Shown: positions 34,315-47,740, counted from the first letter of the stretch. The stretch: DNA of 57,692 nucleotides from Sphingomonadales bacterium (GCA_028870315.1 JAGWPW010000051.1:1-57692), one strand, 5' to 3'. Numbers and translations: made by a program. Notes: a model not told the origin generated them from the letters alone.

Positions 34315-35604
34315 TCAGGCGGATGCCGGCGCGCCGGCGAGCGCGGCCTGATCGTCCTTGCCCAGCACCGACTCGGTGATCGAGAACGGCAGCGGCTCGG
34401 GCTTCTCGATCGAGGAAACGATCGGCAGGACGATCAGGAAGTGGACGAAGTAATAGACCGCCGCGAGCTGGCTGATCATCACATAAGGCTCTTCGGCCGG
34501 CGAGCCACCGCACCACCCGAGCAGCACGACATCGGCGACCAGCACCCAGAAGAATTTGCGGTGCAGCGGGCGGTAATGCCCCGATCGCACCGGCGAACGG
34601 TCGAGCCAGGGCAGGAAGAACCACACCAGGATCGAGCTGAACATGGCGAGCACGCCCATCAGCTTGGCCGGGATCATGAAGAAGTCCTGCGTGAAGGCGC
34701 GCAGGATGGCGTAGAACGGCCAGAAATACCATTCGGGCACGATATGCGCCGGGGTCTGCATCGGATTGGCCGGGATGTAATTGTCGGGATGGCCGAGCGC
34801 GTTGGGCGCGTAGAACATCATCAGGCAATAGACGACGAGGAAGCAGCCGAGCCCGAACCCGTCCTTGGCGGTGTAATAGGGGTGGAAGGGGACCGTGTCG
34901 CTCTCGCTCTTCACCTCGACGCCGGTCGGATTGGAGCTGCCTGGAATATGCAGCGACCAGATGTGCAGGATGATCATCCCCAGGATTACGAAGGGCAGCA
35001 GGAAATGCAGCGCATAGAAGCGGTTCAGCGTGGCATCCACCGGCGCGAAGCCGCCGAGCAGCCAGGTGTGCAGGCCGTTGCCGACGATCGGGATGGCGCT
35101 GAACAGCCCGGTGATGACCTGCGCGCCCCAATAGCTCATCTGACCCCAGGGCAGCACATAGCCCATGAAGGCGGTGGCCATCATCAGCAGGAAGATGGCG
35201 ACGCCGAGCAGCCAGATCATCTCGCGCGGGGGCTTGTAGGAACCATAGAAGAAGCCGCGGAAAATATGGATATAGACCACCGCGAAGAAGGCCGATGCGC
35301 CGTTGGCATGCGCATAGCGCAGCAGCCAGCCGTAATTCACGTCGCGCATGATGTGCTCGACCGAATCGAAGGCGATCCCCGAATTCGCGGCGTAATGCAT
35401 GGCAAGCACCACGCCGGTGACGATCTGCAACAGCAGGCAGAAGCCGGCGAGAACCCCGAAATTCCACATGTAGTTGAGATTGCGCGGCACCGGATAGCCG
35501 GCGCCGATGGCGTTATAGACGAACCGCGGCAAAGGCAGCTTCTCGTCGAGATACACCATGAAGGGGTGGCTCGGCTTGTAATGATTGGCCCAGGGAAAGC
35601 TCAT
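34315..35604 (-). CDS. petB: Cytochrome b of the bc1 complex
   Basis: 429 aa, eight membrane helices. Typical motifs are [40 protein letters not shown], the heme-ligand histidine pairs around [20 protein letters not shown] and [20 protein letters not shown], and the Qo-site PEWYF ([16 protein letters not shown]). The C-terminal three helices are retained on the same chain, as is usual for bc1 and unlike b6f. It starts four bases after petA and so is translationally coupled. Confidence 0.97.
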   Translation of the reverse strand: MSFPWANHYKPSHPFMVYLDEKLPLPRFVYNAIGAGYPVPRNLNYMWNFGVLAGFCLLLQIVTGVVLAMHYAANSGIAFDSVEHIMRDVNYGWLLRYAHANGASAFFAVVYIHIFRGFFYGSYKPPREMIWLLGVAIFLLMMATAFMGYVLPWGQMSYWGAQVITGLFSAIPIVGNGLHTWLLGGFAPVDATLNRFYALHFLLPFVILGMIILHIWSLHIPGSSNPTGVEVKSESDTVPFHPYYTAKDGFGLGCFLVVYCLMMFYAPNALGHPDNYIPANPMQTPAHIVPEWYFWPFYAILRAFTQDFFMIPAKLMGVLAMFSSILVWFFLPWLDRSPVRSGHYRPLHRKFFWVLVADVVLLGWCGGSPAEEPYVMISQLAAVYYFVHFLIVLPIVSSIEKPEPLPFSITESVLGKDDQAALAGAPASA

Positions 35605-35608
35605 CGGA

Positions 35609-36181
35609 TCAGCCTACCTTGATTGCGGTGTCGGTCTTGAAGACATAGTCGGGCACGACGAGATTCTTCGGCGCCGGACCTTTGCGGATGCGTGCCGCGG
35701 TATCGTATTGCGAGCCGTGGCAGGGGCAGAAATAGCCGCCGAATTCACCGCGGTTCTGCGTCGAGACGATGCCCTGCGGCACGCAGCCGAGATGGGTGCA
35801 CACCCCCATGGTGATCAGCCATTCGGTCTTGCCGGACTTGGTGCGCTGCTCCAGCGTTTCGGGATCGCGCAGCGTCGAGATCGGCACCGCTTCGGCCTCG
35901 GCGATTTCCCTGGGCATCAGCCGGCGCACGAACAGCGGCTGCGAACGGTACACCGCGACGATGCCCTGCCCCGCCTGGATGCCCGAAAGATCGACCTCGG
36001 TGGTGCTGTCGGCAAGCACATCGGCCGATGGCGACATCTGGCTGATCAACGGCAGCAGCACGGCCAGCGCGCCGACGCCCGCGGCGCTGACCGCGGCAAC
36101 ATTGATGAAATCACGGCGTCGCGCGCCGCCGATCTCGTCTGCATCGTGGGGAGGAGCGTCAATGACCGCATCGTCTGCCAT
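35609..36181 (-). CDS. petA: Rieske iron-sulfur subunit of the bc1 complex
   Basis: 190 aa. The cluster ligands are C128-T-H130-LG-C133 and C152-P-C154-H155 (box II CPCHGS). The N-terminus has a Tat-type signal anchor, [10 protein letters not shown] followed by a hydrophobic stretch, so the folded protein is translocated by Tat and stays membrane-bound. I chose the ATG at 36179-36181 behind AAAGGTCA; it is the first gene of petABC. The 238 bp upstream carry its promoter region and no gene. Confidence 0.96.
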   Translation of the reverse strand: MADDAVIDAPPHDADEIGGARRRDFINVAAVSAAGVGALAVLLPLISQMSPSADVLADSTTEVDLSGIQAGQGIVAVYRSQPLFVRRLMPREIAEAEAVPISTLRDPETLEQRTKSGKTEWLITMGVCTHLGCVPQGIVSTQNRGEFGGYFCPCHGSQYDTAARIRKGPAPKNLVVPDYVFKTDTAIKVG

Positions 36182-36419
36182 GAGTGACCTTTGCCTTACC
36201 TTAGTCCCCGGCGGCCCTTGACGGGAGCCGGACCCGAAATTCAAACGCCTTCAGGATGCCCCCGCAAACGCACGCATTGCGGGCCTTTGCCGCCGCAAAT
36301 GCCGCTATCGCCGGCCTGATAGACGCGAAAATCAGCGCTGCCAACCGCCTTTTTGAACCCGGTCCGGGCCGCAAATCGGCCGGATTCCGGGGCGCTTGCG
36401 CGCGGGCCCGGCGATGCGC

Positions 36420-37226
36420 TCACCGCCGGCCCGGCTGCGGCAGGCCGATCAGCGCGAGCTGGCGGCCATAGGCGGGCTCACCGCGATGGGTCGCGCGGCG
36501 GAACGAGAAGAAGCGTTCGGGCGCGGCATAGGTATCGAGCGCGAGGCGGTCTATCGTCTCCACCCGCGCCGCGGCGAGCCGGGCCGCGACATAGCCGGGC
36601 AGGTCGAATTGCCAGTGCCCTGGCCGGCCGGGGCGGAAGAACGCGCCATCGTCTGCGGCGAAGCGATCGCGCAGCGCCGCATCGACCTCGTAGCTCGGCT
36701 GGGCGATCGTCGGCCCGATCGCCGCGGCGATCGCGCCGCGCCGCGCGCCATGCGCGACCATCGCCGCGACGGTGTTTTCGATCACCCCGGCGCGCGCGCC
36801 CTTCCAGCCGGCATGCGCCGCGCCCACCACCCCGGCTTGCGCATCGGCGAGCAGCACCGGCGCGCAATCGGCGGTCAGGATGCCGAGCAGCAGCCCGGGC
36901 GTCGCACAGACCAGCGCGTCGGCGTGCGGGCGATCGCTCTCTTCCCAGGGGGTCGAAACCGCGATGCAGTCGGGCGAATGGACCTGCCAGACGGTGACCA
37001 GCCGCGCGCCGGGCAGCACCGCGGCCACCGCCCGGCGCCGGTTTTCCGCGACCGCCGCGGCGCTGTCGCCGTCGGGGCCGATGCTGCCGGGGCCGCAGTT
37101 CAGCCCGGCGAGCGCGCCTTGCGATACCCCGCCGCGGCGCCCGAGAAAGCCATGCGCGACGCCCGCCAGCGCCGCCGAGGCGAAGACCTCGACCGCCGTG
37201 CTCCGGCGCGGCTCAGGCGCCGGCAA
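36420..37226 (-). CDS. pgeF: Multicopper polyphenol oxidase/laccase-domain protein (purine nucleoside phosphorylase type)
   Basis: 268 aa. The YfiH/LACC1 family is now linked to purine nucleoside phosphorolysis and to peptidoglycan editing (family knowledge). Zinc-ligand motifs are VWQVHSPDC, GILTADCAPVLLAD and GAAHAGWKGARAGV; N-terminal FLGRRGGVSQG is typical. It begins inside the last codons of pepN (14-bp overlap), so the two are co-transcribed. The ATG at 37224-37226 is the only start that precedes the domain well. Confidence 0.92.
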   Translation of the reverse strand: MPAPEPRRSTAVEVFASAALAGVAHGFLGRRGGVSQGALAGLNCGPGSIGPDGDSAAAVAENRRRAVAAVLPGARLVTVWQVHSPDCIAVSTPWEESDRPHADALVCATPGLLLGILTADCAPVLLADAQAGVVGAAHAGWKGARAGVIENTVAAMVAHGARRGAIAAAIGPTIAQPSYEVDAALRDRFAADDGAFFRPGRPGHWQFDLPGYVAARLAAARVETIDRLALDTYAAPERFFSFRRATHRGEPAYGRQLALIGLPQPGRR

Positions 37227-39798
37227 GGCTGCGGCTGACCTGCTCGAAGGTGTCGCGCGACAGCGCCGGCGCGGCCACGATCCGTTCGAGCTCGGCGCGC
37301 ATCAGCGCGCCGCGCCGGGGCTCGATGCGCCGCCAGCGCCCGAGCGAGGGAACGAAGCGCGCCGCGGTCTGGGCGTTGATCGGATCGAGCGCGAGGATAA
37401 GGTCCGAGATCGTCCGATAGCCCGCGCCATCGGCGGCGTGGAAGGCGCCGGCGTTGACCGCAAGGCCCATGTACAACGCGCGCACGCGGTTGGGATTGCC
37501 GAGGGTGAAATCGGCATGGGCGGCAAGCGCGCGCACATGATCGAGCGCGCGCGGATGCAGCGAGCCCGATTGTAGCGCGAACCATTTGTCGATGACCAGC
37601 GCATTGCCCGCATAGCGCGCGTGGAAATCGGCAAGCAGCGCCTCGCGCGCGGGGGTGTCGAGCCCGGCCAGCACCATCAGCGCGCCCTGGCGGTCGGTCA
37701 TGTTGTCGGCGGCGCGATATTGTGCCTCGGCGCGGCGCGCGGCTTCCTCGGGCAGGCCGGCGGCAAGCATGACCAGCGCCTGCGTCTTGACCTTGCGCGC
37801 GCCGCGCGCCGTGGCATCGAGGCTGTAGGGCACCGCGCTCGCCCGATCGTGCAGCGCGCCAAGCCGATCGGCCAGCGCCTTGGCGATCGCCGCCTTGAGC
37901 GCCTCGCGCCGGGCGCGGATCGCCTGCGGATCGGCGGCGGCGATCTGCTCGGCGATATAGGCTTCGGCGGGAAGCATCATCAGCTCGCCGCGCATCAGGT
38001 CATCGAGGGCGGGATCGGCAAGCGCGGCGGCCATCGCCTCGATGATCGCCGCCTCGCCGGCAAGATCGGCACCGATGAGATGGCGCAGCATCAGGCTCTG
38101 CATCGCCTCGTAGCGGGCGAAGGGATCATCGTCGTGCGCGGCCAGAAACAGCAGGTCTTCGCGCGCGGTGTCGGCGACGATCGCCACCGGCGCCGAAAAA
38201 CCGCGGTTGAGCGAAAGCACCGGGCGGCTGGCGAAGCCCTTGTAGTCGAGCCGCGCTTCCTGCTTGTCGAGCACCACCAGTTCCTCGCCATGGTGGCGCC
38301 CGGTTTCGCGATCGAACAGCGCCAGCCGCAGCGGGATCGGCATCGGGCGCTTGTCGGGCTGGCTGGGGGTCGGTGGCACCATCTGCGCGAGATGGAGGCT
38401 TGCGGTATCGCCGTCATGCGTCAGCCGCACGGTCACCTGCGGGGTGCCCGCCTGCTCGTACCACAGGCGGAAGGCGCCGAGATCGAGCCCCGCCCCGTCC
38501 TCGATCGCCTTGACGAAATCCTCGCAGGTCGCCGCCTCGCCGTCGTGGCGATCGAAATAGAGGTCGGTGCCCGCGCGAAAGCGCGCCGTGCCGGCCATGG
38601 TCCGCATCATGCGGATCACCTCGGCGCCCTTGTTATAGACGGTCGCTGTGTAGAAGTTCGAGATTTCCTGATAGCTGTCGGGGCGGATCGGATGCGCCAG
38701 CGGCCCCGAATCCTCGGGAAACTGCGCCGAGCGCAGCACGCGCACATCCTCGATCCGCTTGACCGCCGCCGAGCCCATGTCGGCGCTGAACAGCTGGTCG
38801 CGCAGCACGGTGAAGCCTTCCTTGAGGCTGAGCTGGAACCAGTCGCGGCAGGTGACGCGATTGCCCGACCAGTTGTGGAAATATTCATGCGCGATGACCC
38901 CTTCGACCCCGTCGTAATCGGCGTCGGTCGCGGTTTCGGCGTCGGCGAGCACATAGCGGGTGTTGAAGATGTTGAGCCCCTTGTTCTCCATCGCCCCCAT
39001 GTTGAAGTCCGAGACGGCAACGATGTTGAACAGGTCGAGGTCATAGGCGCGGCCGAACACCTCCTCGTCCCAGCGCATCGCCGCCTTGAGCGAGCGCATC
39101 GCGTGGTGGGTCTTGTCCTCGTCGCCGCGCCGCACCCAGATCGCCAGCGCGACCTCGCGGCCAAGCATCGTCGTGAAGCGGTCGCGGGTCGCGACGAGGT
39201 CACCCGCGACCAGCGCGAACAGGTAGCTCGGCTTGGGCCAGGGATCGTGCCACTCGGCCCAATGGGTGCCGTCGGCGCCCTCGCCGCTCGCCACGCAATT
39301 GCCGTTGGCGAGGAGGATCGGGAACCCGGCGCGATTCCCCTCCATCCGCACGCGATAGGTCGAGAGCACATCGGGCCGGTCGGGAAAGAAGGTGATGCGG
39401 CGGAAGCCCTCGGCCTCGCATTGCGTGCAGAGCATGCCGTTCGAGGCATAGAGCCCCATCAGCTGGCTGTTGGCGATCGGCCTGACCGCGGTTTCGACGG
39501 TGACGACATGCGCGTCGCCGGGAAGCGCGACGAGGAGGTCGCCGTCCTCGATCCGCCAGTCGTTATGGGCCGCGCCATCGACCAGCACCGCGGCGGGCTC
39601 CAGCCCGTCGCCGCGCAGCCGCAGCACCGCATCGTCATGTGCCGCCGGATTGCGCGCCACCGACAGCCGCGCGGTCACCCGTGTCATTTCGAGGTCGAGC
39701 GCGAAATCGAGCGCGACCTCGGGCACCAGCCAGTCGGGCGGGCGGTAATCCTCGCGGCGGATCACGGGCGGGGCGGCGGGAGCTTCGGCGATATCCAT
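37213..39798 (-). CDS. pepN: Aminopeptidase N (M1 family)
   Basis: 861 aa, the E. coli-like long form. Zinc motif H-E-Y-F-H-N-W with the downstream glutamate in LKEGFTVLRDQLFS, and the exopeptidase motif GAMENKGLNIFN. The N-terminal beta domain begins IRREDYRPPDWLVPEV and the C-terminal part is the helical PepN bowl. It trims N-terminal residues from peptides in the cytoplasm. It is divergent from hsp20-lon, another proteolysis unit. Confidence 0.96.
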   Translation of the reverse strand: MDIAEAPAAPPVIRREDYRPPDWLVPEVALDFALDLEMTRVTARLSVARNPAAHDDAVLRLRGDGLEPAAVLVDGAAHNDWRIEDGDLLVALPGDAHVVTVETAVRPIANSQLMGLYASNGMLCTQCEAEGFRRITFFPDRPDVLSTYRVRMEGNRAGFPILLANGNCVASGEGADGTHWAEWHDPWPKPSYLFALVAGDLVATRDRFTTMLGREVALAIWVRRGDEDKTHHAMRSLKAAMRWDEEVFGRAYDLDLFNIVAVSDFNMGAMENKGLNIFNTRYVLADAETATDADYDGVEGVIAHEYFHNWSGNRVTCRDWFQLSLKEGFTVLRDQLFSADMGSAAVKRIEDVRVLRSAQFPEDSGPLAHPIRPDSYQEISNFYTATVYNKGAEVIRMMRTMAGTARFRAGTDLYFDRHDGEAATCEDFVKAIEDGAGLDLGAFRLWYEQAGTPQVTVRLTHDGDTASLHLAQMVPPTPSQPDKRPMPIPLRLALFDRETGRHHGEELVVLDKQEARLDYKGFASRPVLSLNRGFSAPVAIVADTAREDLLFLAAHDDDPFARYEAMQSLMLRHLIGADLAGEAAIIEAMAAALADPALDDLMRGELMMLPAEAYIAEQIAAADPQAIRARREALKAAIAKALADRLGALHDRASAVPYSLDATARGARKVKTQALVMLAAGLPEEAARRAEAQYRAADNMTDRQGALMVLAGLDTPAREALLADFHARYAGNALVIDKWFALQSGSLHPRALDHVRALAAHADFTLGNPNRVRALYMGLAVNAGAFHAADGAGYRTISDLILALDPINAQTAARFVPSLGRWRRIEPRRGALMRAELERIVAAPALSRDTFEQVSRSLAGA

Positions 39799-39865
39799 GC
39801 GGTGATCCTAGAACCGCGCGAGGCCGAGGGAAAGCGCAGCGATTGTCCGCGCGCAATGACCCGGG

Positions 39866-39893
39866 CTTGAAAACGCGGTCCATCGTCCATTTA
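39866..39893 (+). promoter_or_regulatory. Sigma-32 (RpoH) heat-shock promoter
   Basis: CTTGAAA at 39866-39872 and CCATTTA at 39887-39893, separated by 14 bp, fit the heat-shock consensus CTTGAAA-N(11-16)-CCATnT. The start codon of hsp20 follows 23 bp later, preceded by a GAAAGCGAGG ribosome site. The 118-bp region is also the upstream region of pepN on the other strand. Confidence 0.75.
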
Positions 39894-39916
39894 TTGACTC
39901 GGGAAAGCGAGGCGCC

Positions 39917-40338
39917 ATGACCAATCGATCGCGGCAATGGATGTGGGCGGATGCGGTCGAGCTGCTCGGCCGCATCGAGCGGCTGCGCAGCCAGGGACAT
40001 TCGCCCGCGCTCGCGCATGGCGGCGTTCCCGGCTGGGAGCCGCCGGTCGATCTGATCGAGACCGATCACGAGGTGATCGTGCTCGTCGCGCTGCCGGGGG
40101 TCGATCCGCAGGCGGCCGAGGCGTTCATCGAGGAGGGGGTGCTGGTCGTGCGCGGTCGGCGCGAGCTGCCCGAGGTGTTCCGCGCCGCGCGGATCCATCG
40201 GCTGGAGCTGCCGCAGGGCCGCTTCGAACGGCGGCTGCGCCTGCCCGCCGGGCGCTATCACGATGTCCGCCGCAGCGCCGGCGAGGGCTGCCTGGTGGTG
40301 ACGCTGCGCAAGAACACCGGCGCGGGAGGGCACAGGTG

Positions 40339-40339
<1 letters not shown>
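39917..40339 (+). CDS. Small heat-shock protein, Hsp20/alpha-crystallin family
   Basis: 140 aa. The alpha-crystallin domain spans about 45-135: WEPPVDLIETDHEVIVLVAL, then PGVDPQAAEAFIEEGVLVVR, and the ELPQGRFERRLRLPAG segment typical of Hsp20. The last strand (CLVVTLRKN) is present, but the usual C-terminal I-x-I/V motif is not obvious, so large oligomers may not form as in IbpA. It overlaps the lon start (TGATG). The sigma-32-type promoter upstream should make the pair heat-inducible. Confidence 0.9.
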
Positions 40340-42738
<2,399 letters not shown>

Positions 42739-42786
42739 CGCAGGCGCCGCAATGGCGCAGGATTGTCGCCGGTAGATACCGTATAG

Positions 42787-44061
42787 ATGCCGATTCACCT
42801 TTCCCCCTTCGATGCGGCGGCAATCCTCGTCGGGCTCGCGACGCTGCTTGGCTATGTCAATCTGCGCTGGATCGGGTTGCCGGCGTCGGTGGGCATGACG
42901 GCGATGGGCGCGGTCGCATCGCTGGCGGTGGTCGCGCTCGACCGCTTGCTGCCCGGCGGCCGGCTCACCGCGCAGCTCACCGGCTTTCTGGCCGATCTCG
43001 ATTTCCACCGCACGCTGATGAACGGCATGCTGTCCTTCCTGCTGTTCGCCGGCGCGCTCCATGTCGATGGCGCGGCGCTGCGCCGGACACGGCTGCCGGT
43101 GCTGGTGTTCAGCACGATCGGCGTCGCGGTGTCGGCGGTGCTCGTCGGCTTGGGCTTTCTGGCGCTGGTGCGGCTGCTGGGGCTGGGGGTTGCGCCGCTG
43201 TGGTGCTTCGTTTTCGGCGCGCTCATCAGCCCGACCGATCCGGTCGCGGTGCTGGCGATGATGAAGCGTGCGGCGATGCCCGCGACGCTGCAAGCGACGA
43301 TCGCCGGCGAAAGCCTGTTCAACGATGGTATCGGGGTCGTCGTCTTCACCCTGCTCCTTGGCCTCGCGCTCGCGGGGGCGCCAGTCGGCGTGCCGGCGAT
43401 GGCGGTCCATTTCCTGCGCGATGCCGGCGGCGGCGCGCTGCTCGGCTGGCTTGCCGGCTGGGGCGCGTTCGGCGCGATGCGCGGCATCGACGACGCCAAC
43501 ATCGAGGTGATGCTCAGCCTGGCGCTGGTGATGGGCGGGCAGAGCCTTGCTCATGCGCTGGGGGTGAGCGCGCCGGTGGCGATGGTGACAGCGGGACTGG
43601 TCTTCGGCAATGCCGGGATCGCTCGCGCGATGAGCGCGGTCAGCCGTGACTATCTTGTCAAATTCTGGCTGCTGATCGACGAGATCCTCAACGCGGTGCT
43701 GTTCCTGCTCATCGGCATGGAGGTGGTCGCGCTTGCCGGGCCGCCGCGGCTGATCCTTGCGGCGATCGGGGCGATCGTCGTGGTCACCGCCGCGCGGGCG
43801 GTGGCGATCGGGGTGCCGCTGTGGCTGATGAAGGCGCGGATCAATATGGGGCCGCTCGCCTTTCCGACGCTGCTGTGGGGCGGCTTGCGCGGCGGCATCC
43901 CGGTGGCGCTGGCGCTCTCGCTCCCGGCGAGCGCGACGCGCACGACGCTTCTCGCGGCGACCTATGGGGTGGTGCTGTTCTCGGTGATCGTCCAGGGCGG
44001 CAGCATGCGATGGCTGATCGCCCGGCTGTCGCGCGGCCTTGCGGACGCGCCGCCTGCCTGA
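42787..44061 (+). CDS. Na+/H+ antiporter, CPA1 family
   Basis: 424 aa, about twelve membrane helices. The core motif ISPTDPVAVLAMMKRAAMP contains the conserved aspartate, and GESLFNDGIGVVVFTLLLG contains the second acidic pair; FWLLIDEILNAVLFLLIGME and LLWGGLRGGIPVALALSLP are typical of NhaP/CPA1. It should exchange sodium or another cation for protons across the inner membrane. It starts 48 bp after lon without a hairpin, so it may be read through from the heat-shock operon. The stop is 16 bp from the convergent bioA stop. Confidence 0.93.
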   Translation: MPIHLSPFDAAAILVGLATLLGYVNLRWIGLPASVGMTAMGAVASLAVVALDRLLPGGRLTAQLTGFLADLDFHRTLMNGMLSFLLFAGALHVDGAALRRTRLPVLVFSTIGVAVSAVLVGLGFLALVRLLGLGVAPLWCFVFGALISPTDPVAVLAMMKRAAMPATLQATIAGESLFNDGIGVVVFTLLLGLALAGAPVGVPAMAVHFLRDAGGGALLGWLAGWGAFGAMRGIDDANIEVMLSLALVMGGQSLAHALGVSAPVAMVTAGLVFGNAGIARAMSAVSRDYLVKFWLLIDEILNAVLFLLIGMEVVALAGPPRLILAAIGAIVVVTAARAVAIGVPLWLMKARINMGPLAFPTLLWGGLRGGIPVALALSLPASATRTTLLAATYGVVLFSVIVQGGSMRWLIARLSRGLADAPPA

Positions 44062-44077
44062 GCGTGCCGCGCATGGC

Positions 44078-45316
44078 TCACAGTGCCGCCGCCATCGCCG
44101 CGTGTACCCGGCCAAGGTCATCTGTGGTGATGGCATAGGGCGGCATCGCATAGACGGTGTTGCCGAGCGGTCGCAGCAGCAGATCTCCTTCGCGGAAAAA
44201 CGCCATGAGCCGCGGGCCGAGCGTCGAGAGATAGCCGCGGTCGCTGCCCGCCTCATAGTCGAGCGCAAGGACCGTGCCCATCTGGCGCACCCCGGCGATC
44301 CCCGGAACGCCCGCCAGCCGTTCGCGCGCCGCCGCCTGCGCCGCGCCCAGCGCCGCGATCCGCTCGGCCACCGGCTCGTCGCGCCAGATCGCGAGATTGG
44401 CGCGCGCGGCGGCGCAGGCGATCGGGTTCGCGGTGTAGCTGGAGGAATGGTAGAAGGTTTTGGCGCGGTCCTGCGCATAATGCGCATCATAGATCGCCTC
44501 GCTCGCCAGCGTCACCGCCAGCGGGATCGCGCCGCCGGTCAGCCCCTTGGCAAGGCACAGGACATCGGGGACGACCGCGGCCTGCTCGCAGGCGAGCAGC
44601 GTGCCGGTGCGGCCCCAGCCGGTCATCACCTCGTCGGCAAGGAACAGCACGCCGTGGGCCTCGCAGATCGCGCGCATTTCGGCGAGCACCCATGGCGGAT
44701 ACATCAGCATGCCGCCCGCGCCCAGCAGCAGCGGCTCGACGAGGAAGGCGGCGGGCGCGTTGCGGCAGGCCGCCTCCAGCGCATCGAGCGTGCGCTGCTC
44801 GCCACCCTCGGCCGGAAACGGGATCGTGCCGACATCGAACAGCAGCGGCGCATAGGCGCGGTTGAACACGCCGCGCGCGCCGACGCTCATCGCGCCGATG
44901 GTATCGCCGTGATAGCTGTGTTCGAGGACGAGGATGCGGTGCCGGGGCTCGCCCCGGTTCGCCCAGAAGCCCAGCGCCATCTTCAGCGCCACCTCGACCG
45001 CGGTCGAGCCCGAATCCGAGAAGAACACATAGGGCAGCGGCAGCAGCGCGGTGAGTTCGGCGGCGAGCCGCTCGGCGGGCTCATGCGTCCAGCCGGCAAA
45101 GATCAACTGGTCGAGCCGGCCCGCCTGCTCGGCGATGGCCGCGACGATGCGCGGGTGGCAATGGCCATGCGTCGTCACCCACCAGCTCGAAATCGCATCG
45201 ATCACGCGGCGGCCGTCGCGCGTCCACAGGATCGCGCCCTCGGCGCGATCGACGAGCGGCACGGGCTCTTCGAGCCCGTGCTGGGTGAAGGGATGCCAGA
45301 CCGGCGAGCGGGTCAT
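44078..45316 (-). CDS. bioA: Adenosylmethionine-8-amino-7-oxononanoate aminotransferase
   Basis: 412 aa. It makes 7,8-diaminopelargonate from KAPA with SAM as amino donor. [23 protein letters not shown], the PLP motif [14 protein letters not shown] and the lysine in [14 protein letters not shown] are all typical. Last gene of yggS-bioF-bioD-bioA; its ATG overlaps the bioD stop region. Confidence 0.96.
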   Translation of the reverse strand: MTRSPVWHPFTQHGLEEPVPLVDRAEGAILWTRDGRRVIDAISSWWVTTHGHCHPRIVAAIAEQAGRLDQLIFAGWTHEPAERLAAELTALLPLPYVFFSDSGSTAVEVALKMALGFWANRGEPRHRILVLEHSYHGDTIGAMSVGARGVFNRAYAPLLFDVGTIPFPAEGGEQRTLDALEAACRNAPAAFLVEPLLLGAGGMLMYPPWVLAEMRAICEAHGVLFLADEVMTGWGRTGTLLACEQAAVVPDVLCLAKGLTGGAIPLAVTLASEAIYDAHYAQDRAKTFYHSSSYTANPIACAAARANLAIWRDEPVAERIAALGAAQAAARERLAGVPGIAGVRQMGTVLALDYEAGSDRGYLSTLGPRLMAFFREGDLLLRPLGNTVYAMPPYAITTDDLGRVHAAMAAAL

Positions 45317-45930
45317 GCAAGCGCGCCAAGGTCGAGATGCGCCGCGATCGCCCGGCGCAGGCTTGCGGCATCGAGCGGGTCGAGCCACGGTAGCCGGCCG
45401 AGCCGCGCCACCTGTGCGATCGCGCCGATCACCCGCTCGCTTTCGGGCGCCGGCTCGCCGACGAAGACGAGCCCGGCGATCGCCACCCCCCGCGCGCGCA
45501 ACGCCTCGATCGACAGCAGGCCGTGGTTGATCGTGCCGAGCGCGGTGCGCGCGACCAGCACCACCGGCAGGCCCCAGCGCGCCATCTGGTCGGCATAGAG
45601 CCAGTCCTCGCGCAGCGGCACCAGCACCCCGCCCGCGCCCTCGACCACCAGCGGGCCGGCGCCTTCGGGCAGCGCCAGCGCACTTTCGGCGATCCGCACC
45701 CCGTCGATCGCCGCGGCGTGATGCGGCGAGGCAGGGGTGGCGAGCCGGTAGGCCTCGGGGTGGATCGGGGCGCCGGGGGCGAGCGCGGCGACCGTCGCGC
45801 TGTCGGTCGCGCCGTCGAGCCCGGCCTGGACCGGCTTCCAGTAGCGCGCGCCCAGCGCGGCGGTGAGCCCGGCGGCGACCACGCTCTTGCCGATGCCGGT
45901 GTCGGTGCCGGTGACGACAAGCCCTCTCAC
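45313..45930 (-). CDS. bioD: Dethiobiotin synthetase
   Basis: 205 aa, GTG start overlapping the bioF stop. The P-loop [16 protein letters not shown] is at about 7-22; [13 protein letters not shown] and the carbamate-site K in [11 protein letters not shown] are typical. It closes the ureido ring of dethiobiotin with CO2 and ATP. Confidence 0.95.
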   Translation of the reverse strand: MRGLVVTGTDTGIGKSVVAAGLTAALGARYWKPVQAGLDGATDSATVAALAPGAPIHPEAYRLATPASPHHAAAIDGVRIAESALALPEGAGPLVVEGAGGVLVPLREDWLYADQMARWGLPVVLVARTALGTINHGLLSIEALRARGVAIAGLVFVGEPAPESERVIGAIAQVARLGRLPWLDPLDAASLRRAIAAHLDLGALA

Positions 45931-47069
45931 GCGCGCGCATCCCCGGCGAGCACCGGGCCGAGCGCCGCGGCAAGCGCGGTGATATCGGCGGGCGCGGCGT
46001 TGCGGGTGATGACGATGCGTAGGCGCGAGGTGCCGGGCGGCACGGTCGGCGGGCGGATGCCGCGGATGTCGAAGCCGGCCTGTTGCAGCCGCGCGGCGAC
46101 GCCCATGGTGCGCCGGTCATCGCCCAGCACCAGCGGCAGGATCGGCGCGCCATGGCCCTGCGCGCCGAGCGGCAGCAGCAGCCGTTCGGCCAGCGCGATC
46201 CTTGCCGCAAGTTCCGTGCGCAGCGCATCGCCCGCGGCGATCAGCCGCAGCGCTGCGCGCAGCCCGGCGGCGATCAGCGGCGACGGCGCGGTCGAGAAGA
46301 TGAAGCCGCGCGCGCGGTTGATGAGGCACGCGCGCAGCACCACAGGGCCGCACAGGAGCGCGCCCTCGACCCCCAGCGCCTTGCCGCAGGTGTGCAGGCT
46401 GATGACATGCGCGCGGGTTGGCAGCGTCGCGACCAGCCCGCGCCCGCCCGGGCCGAAGACGCCGGTCGCATGCGCCTCGTCGGCGATCAGCACCGCACCC
46501 GTGCGCAGCGCCAGCGCCGACAATCCGGCGAGCGGAGCGAAATCGCCGTCCATGCTGTAGAGCGTCTCGATCGCGATCCACACCCGGCCCTTGCCGCCTT
46601 CGCCCTGCCATTGCGCGATCGCCGCCTCGCAGGCGGCGATGTCGTTATGCGCGAAGAAGCGGTGCGCGGCGCGGGTCAGGCGCAGGCCCTCGTGGCTGCT
46701 CGCGTGGATGAGTTCATCGGCGAGGACGAGGTCGCCACGCTGCGGCAGCGTTGAAAGCAGCGCCGAATTGGCGGCATAGCCGGTGGCGAGGAACAGCGCC
46801 GCCTCGCTGCCGAAGAAATCCGCCGCTTCGGCTTCCAGCGCCTCATGTTCGGGATGGTTGCCGCGCAGCAGCCGCGATCCGCCCGAGCCCACCGGCACCC
46901 CGCGCGCCAGCGCCGCGGCGATCGCCGCCGCCAGCTCGGGCGAGGCAGCGAGCCCGAGATAGTCGTTCGAGGCGAAATCGATCCCCGCGCGCGGCGCCAG
47001 CATGCGCAGCCGTCCGCGCGCTTCGAGCCGGGCTAGGTCGGCGTGCTGCGCGGCGAAAGGCGCGCTCAT
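45927..47069 (-). CDS. bioF: 8-amino-7-oxononanoate synthase
   Basis: 380 aa. PLP-dependent condensation of pimeloyl-ACP with alanine, the first ring-forming step. [44 protein letters not shown] and the PLP lysine in [15 protein letters not shown] are present. The ATG at 47067-47069 overlaps the end of yggS. bioB and bioC are not in the window. Confidence 0.96.
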   Translation of the reverse strand: MSAPFAAQHADLARLEARGRLRMLAPRAGIDFASNDYLGLAASPELAAAIAAALARGVPVGSGGSRLLRGNHPEHEALEAEAADFFGSEAALFLATGYAANSALLSTLPQRGDLVLADELIHASSHEGLRLTRAAHRFFAHNDIAACEAAIAQWQGEGGKGRVWIAIETLYSMDGDFAPLAGLSALALRTGAVLIADEAHATGVFGPGGRGLVATLPTRAHVISLHTCGKALGVEGALLCGPVVLRACLINRARGFIFSTAPSPLIAAGLRAALRLIAAGDALRTELAARIALAERLLLPLGAQGHGAPILPLVLGDDRRTMGVAARLQQAGFDIRGIRPPTVPPGTSRLRIVITRNAAPADITALAAALGPVLAGDARA

Positions 47070-47740
47070 GCCCGCGCACCGAACAGCGCGCTGCCGATGC
47101 GCACATGCGTCGCGCCGAGCTGGACCGCGGTTTCGAAATCGCCGCTCATCCCCATCGAGCGGCCGACAAGCCCGTGGTCCCCGGCCAGCTTGTCGAGCAG
47201 CGCGAAGAACGGCGCGGGCTCGATCCCCTCGGGCGGGACGCACATCAGCCCGGCGAGCGGGATCGCGGCGGCGCGCGCCTCGACGAGCAGCGCCGGCAGT
47301 TCGGCGATCGCGCAGCCGCCCTTGTGCGGCTCGGCGCCGATGTTGACCTGGACGAAGCAGGGCGGGCGGCGCCCGGTCCGGTCCATGGCGCGCGCGAGCG
47401 CGGCCACCAGCCGCACCCGGTCGAGCGAGTGGATGGCATCGAACAGCGCCACCGCATCCCCGGCCTTGTTGGTCTGCAACTGGCCGACGAGATGGAGCGC
47501 AAGGCCCGAACAGCGCTCACGCAGCGCCGGCCATTTCGCCGCCGCTTCCTGGACGCGGTTCTCGCCGAACAGGCGCTGGCCGGCGGCGATCAGCAGCGCG
47601 ATCGCCTGGGCGGGGTGAGTCTTGCTGATCGCCACCAGCGCGATGGCATCGCCATCGCGCCCGGCGACGGCCGCAGCCTGCGCGATGCGCGCCTTCACCG
47701 CGGCGAGCCGTGCGGCGGCGTTGTCGTTTGGTCCGGACAT
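47066..47740 (-). CDS. yggS: PLP homeostasis protein, YggS/PROSC family
   Basis: 224 aa. A single-domain TIM-barrel PLP-binding protein, lysine in LVAISKTHPAQAI, then FGENRVQEAAAKWPAL and HLVGQLQTNKAGDAVALFDA. Its loss disturbs vitamin B6 and amino acid pools in other bacteria (family knowledge). As the first gene of a chain with three bio genes, two of which use PLP, the link is sensible. It is divergent from the ThiE-like gene with only 22 bp between starts. Confidence 0.93.
   Translation of the reverse strand: MSGPNDNAAARLAAVKARIAQAAAVAGRDGDAIALVAISKTHPAQAIALLIAAGQRLFGENRVQEAAAKWPALRERCSGLALHLVGQLQTNKAGDAVALFDAIHSLDRVRLVAALARAMDRTGRRPPCFVQVNIGAEPHKGGCAIAELPALLVEARAAAIPLAGLMCVPPEGIEPAPFFALLDKLAGDHGLVGRSMGMSGDFETAVQLGATHVRIGSALFGARA

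Noticed and set aside
32896-35622. Long plus-strand frame across apt and petCB
   Set aside because: Runs antisense to four well-identified genes with conserved active sites; no domain in the predicted protein.
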